Assembly (NCBI GenBank): GCA_903837255.1 | Contig: CAILTZ010000446.1 | Location: 1-8,823 of the forward strand | Direction: 5' to 3' | Length of the DNA: 8,823 nt | Origin: an uncultured Pirellula sp. | Lineage (GTDB): Bacteria; Planctomycetota; Planctomycetia; Pirellulales; Pirellulaceae | Shown: positions 6,001 through 8,823 of the stretch, piece by piece | Position numbering within the stretch: the stretch's first letter is position 1 | Layout of the letters: every line of letters starts with the position of its first letter | Translations under genes and position numbers: made by a program | Notes under the pieces: generated by a model | Database searches by the model: none | What the model was told of the DNA's origin: nothing | The model's input: the letters and a program-made list of their open reading frames with translations, nothing else

Positions 6001-7567
6001 GGGAATCTTCGACGGACAAACCTTCTCGATCCAACGAGGGGACAAGTCGGTTGTCTTTGAACTCGACGGCAACGGCTCAGTTGGCCTAAACAACGTCGCG
6101 GTTCCGCTAAGCAGTGGTTCGGCCGACCAGCAAGCAGCCCTCATTGTCGCGGCGATCAATGCCGCCGGATTGGGCCTCAACGCAACCTTCTCCGCAGGTG
6201 GCATGATCGCTGTGGGAACCCAAAGCGATCTGCGAATCATCACCAGCGGTGGCTTGCAAGTCGTCGGTGCAGCAGGCCGCGAAGCAACCACTCCAATCGT
6301 CTTTGATCTGAGCACCGTCAAGGCTGCCTCGCAAGTCGCAACGATCATCGGTGGTGTACTGACACAAGCCAACATGGCTGGTGTTAAGATTACCGTACTG
6401 GGCGATCAGATCTTCGTCGAAGGTAGCCTAGGAGTTGGCGGTTTGGGAACGCAAGTCGTCTCGGGGATCCGCGACAAGGCTGGCAACCCCATGCGAGCCA
6501 CCGAACTCAACGGCGATACCCTTGTGACGATCTTCCTCGGTGAAGGCTTCGATTACGGTGACGCACCGGATCCGAACTACGCTAGCCTCCGCGAGAACAA
6601 CGGACCGCGGCACAAGGTCGTCGATGGATTCTCCCTGGGATTGACCAACACGGCAGATCCTGATGCCAAGGTGCCTGACCAAGATCAAGACGACGGATTG
6701 ATTTTCAACTCGATCGTCTCAGGTTTCAGCGGATCGTTCCAATTCACCGTTCAAGGTGTTTCGGTTGCAAGACCCGCCTTCGTCGGAGCCTGGATCGACT
6801 TCAACGGCAACGGAGCCTTCGACACCAGCGAGAAGATCAACATCCCAGGACGGGTCGTCAACGGATTGAACTCGGCCGTGACATTCAACGTCCCGGCAGG
6901 TTCCATTACCGATCACCCTGTTGCCGCTCGATTCCGCTTGAGCAGCGACCAAGCTGCCATTGGATCTCCAATTGGTGAGGCGGTCGATGGGGAAGTCGAA
7001 GATTGGATGATCACCATCGGTGCCAATCCATACACCAACCCGAACAACCGCTACGACGTCACCGGGGACGGTTTTGTCTCCCCGATCGACGTGTTGCAAA
7101 TCGTCAACTACATCAATGCCGGCCTGCCAAGCCGTCCATCATTGCCACCGACGGCCGTTCCCCCATACTTGGACGTTAACGGCGACGGATTCATCAATGC
7201 CCTGGACGTTCTTGCCGTGGTCGACAAGATCAACTCGAACCTCAGTGGTGGTCGTGGTGGAGAGGGCGAAGCGGCTGATCAAGCAGATCTTTGGATCCCA
7301 GCACCGGCGATGGAAGCACTGGCGTCCCAGTCGATCGCATCGACGATTGGTTCAAACGCCGCTTCGACCGTATCGACCAAGTCCGCTGGTCGCTCTAGCG
7401 ATCTTGCAATGGCAAGTTACTTCAGCTCGAGCCTCACTGGCAATCTGATGGATGACTCGGACGATTTGCTCGATTGGACCGCCAGTTCGGTTTCGGGTAG
7501 CGAATCGAATGACAGTCGTCTGGATCTTGCTCTGAGTCGAGAGTTGGACGATATCCTGGGACTTTAA
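2..7567 (+). CDS. Giant secreted mosaic protein with GEVED and C-terminal dockerin (5' partial)
   Basis: The frame is open from the first in-frame codon at 2 to TAA at 7565-7567, giving 2521 residues with no internal stop, so the true start and any signal peptide lie upstream. The TTG at 134 is only the first start-like codon and sits inside a DG module, so I do not take it as the start. Domain order: DG modules, propeller-like region, jelly roll, PPC, DG/FEFD modules, beta helix with an inserted domain, Ig-like region, DG/FEFD modules, GEVED, dockerin and acidic tail. No catalytic domain is visible. The protein is rich in Asn, Thr, Ser, Gly and Asp, poor in Lys, and has no Cys that I could find. 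Family knowledge places such mosaics among large extracellular proteins of planctomycetes. A role in adhesion, matrix or cell-envelope structure is inference. It converges on a glycosyltransferase gene across an 89-bp gap. Confidence 0.93.
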   Translation: MTERGFIQTSPAAGATSTAFAVTEATESLANSIRSLINDGDTVTLRLATNQNVTIEFNAGPELRLNLDPVNFPNRVLRDGDQFTIDGVVYQITTGSTPVPTPGVRTVFYRTSMNNAQFAQALADAVPLGIEVGFEGNRLNFSGALVGNFATLVNRGVAVDQQTNGTIGSGRIGVDFLASDTAATIARRVVQAINTSGFPGLSAVESGINLNEVTVLGAVVTATTGSSRRIGIAPGGLVRGVAGIGGNLYAVSDAGGLFRVSRSELFSNRAGAIGTYVASSYQLTGLQFTGLTAGPRNVANGAYANLLFGSTAGGRIYAFDTNGTLQPVFANGANFVDTGSSGFDGIAFSNLDYNLWHQTTRRSANAGHGISADIEGNTAGLGGTSWYFGYENLSHSNANFNTATDPLAQPRAFGEPLENTYNFPGGATGVMESKTFSLENLNAADLPTLYFSYFLATEDAASSTVNNQFNPMRDSFRVYGAGDDNSWVQLATNNASETPIETLVDNVPSPVGPNSLPGQTVTPPGTSWRQARVSLAQFAGDKEVRLRFEFSTAGGLGLNSFGSRGPELRTVSASELRDGQTFTVGGKTFEIEMGPTLVFPSGVGIRSGETISLRGTTFVFWDGTGTPPTGNVISYSASDSPSQIAQKVLAVLNATTYTPKSLSADLSEPLVRSEVFRTAFKSTIVPGELSQWTATGAIGDWVLQPGEQPDAVRADVDLVQFQADEGTTIDLAVSASAVNSPLNPRVRLFDSLGNELARASTATQFDVSLTHTFAKSGTYYFGISNSGINEYSPLLASGRFSSGPTGQYQVTLDVTPRFNRSVLGNRVQLDGISDLAVGPNSNIRIDGAYRTSNSSNVSVNILQNMTADQVAAAVARAFEENLAPGLDAYATFRRNDNAIDLTGATVADAGPFTVNGLRDGDDFSEYVLGRLHPATRSQNNNFEGLYLDDFIIGLAERGETVTNAPADTTFTTVTGSGSEIVVGPYQVEIRGGAEYGQPLSANPTNNGGNNNPNNLSVNDRIRLTQAFDPNQALSGAVELRFNAASDITDGETITVSDGNNSITFEFDDVSIPTGQPGTGVRPGNFPIPFDPVAGESAQTIAARFRDAVNSTGVQSVLKTSALGADGSTSGSNTRDLFLLGSVTVTMGPSVGYVVTRSPKVRFKDSSSLSDGLSFTITDGTNTVRLEFNNTALLPGDPGFGVSKGSVAIPFNPSVSLTSVQVAALVLSVINSPAVQSQVRVIAFPVSGLGGQPSDSILISGATGVSIPSAVGSVLTTTLEGDRNTPRDQGQILIENSRISFSSGFGVVMTADARDPISGAPNPGSVRNTLTINNQRLIPGAVLVNNELISNIAGGIDMAGDPLNGPNDVPASVPFARIVNNTIFGGSVTRVDAQPSISVLGDFYADGALSFADLAPANLYNPRAGGGPVPIAGLQVPGNAVGAPDYTGIGEPIPGQGVVSLGRGGVLVVQFTDNFLTGSNDVRPDLAVYEVGLPELVRVEVSADGVNYTSVGTASFSNRYIDLDQYGFNSLSQLQFVRLTDEPGDGPTSGDSVGADIDAVGALSSRPGLRFGTSGTGIRVGANASPTLLNNIIANSTTGISVASTSTSTVIGGTLYQRNTTNTTGVTVGQFPIQVGTSVPLFTDAVDGNLYPVPGSAAIDSSIDSLVDRAALLAVKQPLGLAPSPIIAPAIDITGALRTDDPNVVAPPGLGESVFKDRGAADRSDFTGPAVLSLFPRDNDTLGADSNPTPGVIELVSNSLAYFDLQVLDTSALDFNAQGTGVDSKTVTRNSLIIAKNGKTLIEGQDYRFGFDSTSNIIRLTPLSGLWESGAAYTIRFVNTNENLIQAIEPRSLIDGTTYTIIDAELKPHYFEVETGIVLRVPSSLDNFSNTAVDGTTFQVDDGFRRVTFEFDNNKTFTTGNIPIQFLSSDPPAILAQNIVAAITSANLSLTIKSIGNGEMQILGSNLIQFLPLTSRITATGKTGTTPVYGLKIPTNNGIPEGIFDGQTFSIQRGDKSVVFELDGNGSVGLNNVAVPLSSGSADQQAALIVAAINAAGLGLNATFSAGGMIAVGTQSDLRIITSGGLQVVGAAGREATTPIVFDLSTVKAASQVATIIGGVLTQANMAGVKITVLGDQIFVEGSLGVGGLGTQVVSGIRDKAGNPMRATELNGDTLVTIFLGEGFDYGDAPDPNYASLRENNGPRHKVVDGFSLGLTNTADPDAKVPDQDQDDGLIFNSIVSGFSGSFQFTVQGVSVARPAFVGAWIDFNGNGAFDTSEKINIPGRVVNGLNSAVTFNVPAGSITDHPVAARFRLSSDQAAIGSPIGEAVDGEVEDWMITIGANPYTNPNNRYDVTGDGFVSPIDVLQIVNYINAGLPSRPSLPPTAVPPYLDVNGDGFINALDVLAVVDKINSNLSGGRGGEGEAADQADLWIPAPAMEALASQSIASTIGSNAASTVSTKSAGRSSDLAMASYFSSSLTGNLMDDSDDLLDWTASSVSGSESNDSRLDLALSRELDDILGL
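80..700 (+). repeat. DG beta modules, first block (protein-level repeat)
   Basis: Two DG hairpins start at 116 (DGDTVTLRLATNQNVTIEF) and 236 (DGDQFTIDGVVYQI), 40 codons apart. A helix-forming segment of the type seen in the later modules follows near 535-585 (SDTAATIARRVVQAIN), then a strand-like NEVTVLGA segment. The general pattern is DGxxFxIxxG...V.FEF, a gap, then a helix ending in AIN. This is recognised by internal comparison with stronger copies downstream and does not match a domain family I can name. The first hairpin is the most degenerate. Confidence 0.6.
701..1060 (+). other. Propeller-like beta region
   Basis: This stretch has the rhythm of beta-propeller blades: GGNLYAVSDAGGLFRV, then a Thr/Gly-rich linker, then ANLLFGSTAGGRIYAFDTNG, then GFDGIAFSNLDYNLW. 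The blades alternate hydrophobic strands with turn residues and contain the aromatic 'LYAV' and 'IYAF' cores typical of such repeats. There are too few repeats here for a full propeller, so part may lie upstream of the window. The call rests on pattern only; a short beta-sandwich is the alternative. Confidence 0.45.
1061..1690 (+). other. MAM/jelly-roll-like beta sandwich, first part
   Basis: Features resembling a MAM or concanavalin-type jelly roll include NLWHQTTRRSANAGHG at the start, GTSWYFGYE, VMESKTFSLENL, LPTLYFSYFLATEDA, a strand ending in DSFRVYGAGDDNSWVQL, and SWRQARVSLAQFAGDKEVRLRFEFSTAG at the end. The last element matches the usual 'W..a.vdLs.yaG..v.lrFrf' strand pair. The final strand expected next ('G.yiDDi.I') is absent here and appears only near 2831-2860, so the domain seems interrupted. 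The likely role is carbohydrate or protein binding at the surface (inference). Confidence 0.6.
1691..2032 (+). repeat. DG modules, second block
   Basis: One DG hairpin starts at 1733 (LRDGQTFTVGGKTFEIEMG). A related unit follows 29 codons later at 1820 (SGETISLRGTTFVFWDG), with SG in place of DG. The second is followed by VISYSASDSPSQIAQKVLAVLN, matching the helix part of the complete modules. The block lies between the two apparent parts of the jelly roll, which suggests insertion into a surface loop of that domain. Confidence 0.55.
2033..2449 (+). other. PPC-like (pre-peptidase C-terminal) beta-sandwich domain
   Basis: The order of motifs fits the bacterial PPC domain: ADVDLVQFQADEGTTIDLAV (the usual 'D.D.f.f....G..v.l.v'), then NPRVRLFDSLGNELA (the 'p.l.l.D..G..la' strand), then THTFAKSGTYYFGISN (the 'f.a..sGtYyv.V' strand), ending in GQYQVTLDV. 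In proteases this domain is a removable C-terminal extension. In large surface proteins it is a common non-catalytic module, which is the likely situation here because no protease is present in the visible part. Confidence 0.75.
2450..2749 (+). repeat. Divergent DG module
   Basis: The unit begins NRVQLDGISDLAVGPNSNIRI with its DG at 2489. It continues through SVNILQNMTADQVAAAVARAF, which matches the helix of the module, and ends RRNDNAIDLTGATV, matching the terminal strand with its conserved LxGA. The second strand is degenerate (no FEFD). Assignment is by internal comparison only. Confidence 0.45.
2810..2887 (+). other. Probable final strand of the interrupted jelly roll
   Basis: The segment FEGLYLDDFIIGLAERGE matches the closing 'G.y.DDi.IG' strand that normally follows directly after the 'v.lrF.f.s' strand in MAM-like sandwiches. 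Here about 375 residues of DG modules and a PPC domain lie between the two. It could instead be a strand of an unrelated linker domain, but the DD dipeptide and spacing of hydrophobic residues favour the first reading. Confidence 0.5.
3128..3856 (+). repeat. Two complete DG/FEFD modules in tandem
   Basis: These are the clearest copies of the recurrent module. Copy one starts at DG 3146 (DGETITVSDGNNSITFEFDD), continues with FPIPFDPVAGESAQTIAARF, and ends DLFLLGSVTV. Copy two starts at DG 3509, 121 codons later (DGLSFTITDGTNTVRLEFNN), continues with VAIPFNPSVSLTSVQVAALV, and ends DSILISGATGV. Both have the same order: beta hairpin with two DG turns, FEF strand, variable Gly/Pro loop, IPF strand, helix ending in a V(N/I)NS-like segment, and a final strand. 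An Asn/Gly-rich linker (NPTNNGGNNNPNN, about 3005-3043) precedes the pair. Confidence 0.7.
3857..4186 (+). other. Right-handed beta helix, first half
   Basis: Short coil repeats typical of parallel beta helices are visible: GQILIENSRISFSSGFGVVM, NTLTINNQRLIPGAVLVNNE, LISNIAGGIDMAG, and FARIVNNTIFGGS. The 'IVNNTI.GG' and 'VNNELI' patterns are the asparagine-ladder rungs of pectate-lyase-like helices. No catalytic site could be recognised. The helix appears to resume at 4688 after an inserted domain. Confidence 0.65.
4187..4687 (+). other. Inserted VSxDG-type cell-surface beta domain
   Basis: The motifs follow a domain seen in many bacterial cell-surface proteins: NAVGAPDY, then GQGVVSLGRGGVLVVQFTDN, then DLAVYEVG, then VRVEVSADGVNYTSVG, then RYIDLDQYG, then QFVRLTDEPGD, ending GADIDAVGA. 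The usual scheme is 'aLGapD', 'vsLG.gG.i.l.F.dn', 'D..VfE', 'v.VS.DG..f..v' and 'G.DiDaV'. It carries many acidic residues in turns, consistent with metal binding (inference). It sits between two halves of a beta helix. Confidence 0.65.
4688..5005 (+). other. Right-handed beta helix, second half with PGSxAID end
   Basis: The rung pattern resumes with GTGIRVGANASPTLLNNIIA, NSTTGISVASTST and TVIGGTLYQRNTTNTTGV. It closes with DGNLYPVPGSAAIDSS, the characteristic end of 'choice-of-anchor' type beta helices ('y.l.pgSpaID.g'). About 60 residues of Pro/Ala/Leu-rich linker follow before the Ig-like region. Confidence 0.65.
5180..5515 (+). other. Bacterial Ig-like region
   Basis: The stretch begins GPAVLSLFPRDND and continues through NSLAYFDLQVLD, KTVTRNSLIIAKNGKTLIEG, DYRFGFDSTSNIIRLTPLSG and LWESGAAYTIRFVN. 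The 'G.dY.f.yd...n.irl.p..g.w..g..Y.i' arrangement resembles Ig-like folds of the SbsA or big-domain type in surface proteins. A matching 'IRDKAGNPM' strand, typical of the end of such folds, appears only near 6465-6495, after more DG modules. So this fold may also be interrupted, but that is weaker than the other two cases. Confidence 0.5.
5516..6541 (+). repeat. DG/FEFD modules, third block
   Basis: A short hairpin starts at DG 5561 (DGTTYTIIDAELKPHYFEVE). Full modules follow at 5678 (DGTTFQVDDGFRRVTFEFDN, then IPIQFLSSDPPAILAQNIVA and MQILGS) and at 6011, 111 codons later (DGQTFSIQRGDKSVVFELDG, then VAVPLSSGSADQQAALIVAA and MIAVGT). A partial unit near 6300-6430 keeps only the helix and end (VFDLSTVKAASQVATIIGGV, then QIFVEG). 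The block ends with VVSGIRDKAGNPM and TLVTIFLG, which lead into GEVED. Confidence 0.7.
6542..7021 (+). other. GEVED domain
   Basis: The domain opens GFDYGDAPDPNYASL, includes GPRHKVVDGFSLG, DPDAKVPDQDQDDG, then AWIDFNGNGAFDTSEKI and VAARFRLSSDQ, and ends EAVDGEVEDWMITI. These are the defining features of the GEVED family, named after its terminal motif, including the 'D..gDAPd' opening and 'W.DfN.dG.f...E.i' core. It is an extracellular beta domain often found near the C-terminus of large bacterial surface proteins. The acidic loops suggest calcium binding (inference). Confidence 0.9.
7043..7243 (+). other. Type I dockerin domain (two calcium-binding repeats)
   Basis: Two EF-hand-like loops are visible. 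The first, DVTGDGFVSPID (7055-7090), has ligands at loop positions 1, 3, 5, 9 and 12 as D, T, D, S, D. The second, DVNGDGFINALD (7172-7207), has D, N, D, N, D. Each is followed by a helix (VLQIVNYIN and VLAVVDKIN). The repeats are joined by a Pro-rich linker (SRPSLPPTAVPPY). Dockerins bind cohesins in cellulosomes, but planctomycete dockerins usually occur without a known cellulosome, so the partner is unknown. Confidence 0.9.
7244..7564 (+). other. Low-complexity acidic C-terminal tail
   Basis: After the dockerin come 107 residues: a Gly/Ala-rich start (SGGRGGEGEAADQAD), a Ser/Ala/Thr-rich centre, and an acidic Leu-rich end (NLMDDSDDLLDW, then LDLALSRELDDILGL). There is no hydrophobic anchor, LPXTG motif or PEP-CTERM-like helix. 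The terminal amphipathic acidic segment resembles ends seen on other planctomycete surface proteins, so a sorting or anchoring signal is possible but unproven. Confidence 0.55.
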
Positions 7568-7581
7568 GAGGGCCATAAGAC

Positions 7582-7624
7582 GACACGATCCCGCAGGCTG
7601 CGTGTGCCGTAGCCTGCGTGTGTC
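7582..7624 (+). repeat. Inverted repeat in convergent intergenic region (possible bidirectional terminator)
   Basis: A perfect 8-bp inverted repeat, CGCAGGCT at 7592-7599 and AGCCTGCG at 7611-7618, encloses an 11-base loop. An outer 5-bp stem, GACAC at 7582-7586 with GTGTC at 7620-7624, extends it across an asymmetric internal loop. CTGCGTGTG also occurs twice as a direct repeat (7598-7606 and 7614-7622). The element lies between two convergent genes, where a shared terminator is expected. No T-tract follows on either strand, so it could instead be a dispersed extragenic palindrome. Confidence 0.5.
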
Positions 7625-7656
7625 CTCAGCGATAGCTTGAAACTGCAAGCGATGCG

Positions 7657-8691
7657 TTAATTGCCAATGAGAAGCTTTTCCAAGCGGTCTACGTTGGCTT
7701 CGATGCAGTACTTGGATTCGACCAGCGCGCGGCCCGCTGTGCCCATGCGATGCCTTAAGTCTGGATCCAGTAGCAGCGTTCTAAGTGATTCAAACCACTG
7801 CTGGTCGTTTGCCGCTGCGAATCCGACCAGGTTGTTTTTGAGTATCGTCGCGTTGACCCCAATCGGACTTGCTACCGCTGGAATCCCGATCGACATGTAC
7901 TGCACTAGCTTGGTGGCGGCCTTGTATCGCATCCAGTCTTGGTCGGCCGGCAGAGGCATCAGCCCAATATCCATTTCATGCAGACGCTGGATCTCGATCT
8001 GCGGGCTCCACGGTTCAAAGCGAACATCGACACCTTGGAGGTCGATCTCTTTCAAGGGCTCGGAGGTGTTTGAAACCACCAGCAGGGTGAAGGGAAGCTC
8101 CTTGGCCAATCTCCTCAGAGCCGCGGCGCAGTGAACCAAAAACGGCAGGTTCGAGGGTGTTCCCATCCACCCGATGACGGGCTTGCGTGACTCACTGGCT
8201 CTGGGGTCTCTGAGTCGGTATCTCTCCAAGGAAACACAGGTTGGGATTTCAGTGATGTTCGAATGGTATTGCGACACGTATTCATAGAGCGGCTGGTTGC
8301 TCACGACGACGTGATCGCTCCACTGGATCAGCTGCCGTGTTTTGTCTGGGAACTGCAAGAAAATTGCATCGTCAACATCGAGCACAAATCGACGTGTGAT
8401 ATTCCTGAAGTAGCGATCGAGCCACAGGCTCTGGTCATGGAATACACCTCGTTCGAGGTAGATTGTATCGGGGCGGAACCAACGCGCCTGAGAGTATTGC
8501 AACAATCGATTGGCCCGTTTGAGCTGATAGCTCAGTCTCCATCCGATCGTTGGAATGTAATCGTAGACGCTTGGGTAACTGGTCCAGAACCTACAGCGGT
8601 GTCCGCGTTTTGTGAGTGGATTCTCGTAGGGGAAAAAGCGGAAGCGGGTCGAGGGGACGTTGGCTCCTAGGGTGACAAAACCGAAGCGCAT
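7657..8691 (-). CDS. GT4-like glycosyltransferase (GT-B fold)
   Basis: The complete 344-residue protein has the usual length of a group 1 glycosyltransferase, which transfers a sugar from a nucleotide-sugar donor in the cytoplasm. The N-terminal domain starts MRFGFVTLGANVPSTRFRF and includes LDVDDAIF (residues 104-111) and WSDHVVVSN (124-132). IPTCVSLERY (149-158) occupies the place of the usual 'iPnGvD' hinge. The donor-binding domain begins IGWMGTPSNLPFL (173-185) and contains DIGLMPLP (241-248), then KLVQYMSIGIPAVASPIGVN (261-280), and ends MGTAGRALVESKYC. The second Glu of the common E-x7-E motif is Gln264. The ATG at 8689-8691 fits the first beta strand well, and no clear Shine-Dalgarno sequence precedes it. 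Acceptor and product are unknown; a surface polysaccharide or glycan is a guess from the family. Confidence 0.9.
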   Translation of the reverse strand: MRFGFVTLGANVPSTRFRFFPYENPLTKRGHRCRFWTSYPSVYDYIPTIGWRLSYQLKRANRLLQYSQARWFRPDTIYLERGVFHDQSLWLDRYFRNITRRFVLDVDDAIFLQFPDKTRQLIQWSDHVVVSNQPLYEYVSQYHSNITEIPTCVSLERYRLRDPRASESRKPVIGWMGTPSNLPFLVHCAAALRRLAKELPFTLLVVSNTSEPLKEIDLQGVDVRFEPWSPQIEIQRLHEMDIGLMPLPADQDWMRYKAATKLVQYMSIGIPAVASPIGVNATILKNNLVGFAAANDQQWFESLRTLLLDPDLRHRMGTAGRALVESKYCIEANVDRLEKLLIGN

Positions 8692-8742
8692 TTTAGCTGT
8701 GCATTCTTGGATTGGGATACGCTTTGGAGGTGGAGCATGAGG
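8692..8742. other. Short gap upstream of the glycosyltransferase gene
   Basis: These 51 bases separate the glycosyltransferase start from the stop of the probable upstream minus-strand gene. I see no convincing ribosome binding site, hairpin or promoter in them. The short spacing is compatible with co-transcription of the two minus-strand genes. Confidence 0.4.
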
Positions 8743-8823
8743 CTACTCAGGCTTTGGTTGCTTGGGTGATTTCTCTTGAGGATCAGGACCCAAGAACATC
8801 AGATGTTGCCAAGGGAGGCGATC
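8743..8823 (-). CDS. Possible C-terminal end of an upstream minus-strand gene (partial)
   Basis: Read on the minus strand from the right edge, one frame is open for 26 codons to TAG at 8743-8745. The other two minus-strand frames close within 8 and 13 codons. The peptide begins DRLPWQHLMFLGPDP and ends in a charged, Pro-rich tail (QEKSPKQPKPE), which looks like a natural C-terminus. It is too short to assign a family. The gene would read in the same direction as the glycosyltransferase and could share an operon with it. A chance open frame of this length is quite possible. Confidence 0.4.
   Translation of the reverse strand, partial: DRLPWQHLMFLGPDPQEKSPKQPKPE

Noticed and set aside
7043..7243. 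Cellulosome component
   Set aside because: A dockerin is present, but no cohesin, cellulase or carbohydrate-binding catalytic module is visible, and isolated dockerins are widespread in planctomycete proteins.
8263..8670. 135-codon open frame on the plus strand opposite the glycosyltransferase
   Set aside because: The minus-strand reading has clear glycosyltransferase motifs over the same bases. The plus-strand peptide has none.
8726..8769. GGAGG followed by ATG at 8737 on the plus strand
   Set aside because: The spacing resembles a ribosome binding site, but the frame stops after ten codons (MRLLRLWLLG) and lies at the edge of minus-strand genes. A leader peptide cannot be supported without a downstream plus-strand gene in view.

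Overview
The window looks like chromosomal DNA from a planctomycete, most likely in the Pirellulales (Rhodopirellula-like). This is inferred from a very large, acidic, secreted-type mosaic protein that ends in a GEVED domain and a type I dockerin. The GC content also looks moderate to high, and neither visible start region has a clear Shine-Dalgarno sequence. No taxonomic search was possible.

Nucleotides 2-7567 (+ strand) are the 3' part of one giant gene, open at the left edge. The visible part encodes 2521 residues. In order it contains: DG-type beta modules; a propeller-like stretch; a MAM-like jelly roll that seems interrupted by further DG units and a PPC domain; two strong DG/FEFD modules; a right-handed beta helix interrupted by an inserted VSxDG-type surface domain; a bacterial Ig-like region; another run of DG/FEFD modules; a GEVED domain; a two-repeat calcium-binding dockerin; and an acidic Ser/Asp/Leu-rich tail. 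I found no cysteine in it. It is probably an extracellular or cell-surface structural or adhesive protein, with no enzymatic domain visible.

Nucleotides 7568-7656 are a short convergent intergenic region holding an 8-bp perfect inverted repeat, extensible to a longer imperfect one. Nucleotides 7657-8691 (- strand) encode a complete GT-B-fold, GT4-like glycosyltransferase. Nucleotides 8743-8823 (- strand) may be the C-terminal end of another gene read in the same direction, 51 bp upstream of the glycosyltransferase.

The two transcription units converge and need not be functionally linked. A surface glycan role for the glycosyltransferase beside a surface protein is possible but unproven. I see no defence system, mobile element, CRISPR array, tRNA or rRNA. 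The most unusual material is the architecture of the giant protein: a recurrent, apparently unnamed DG/FEFD module and two domains that look split by nested insertions.
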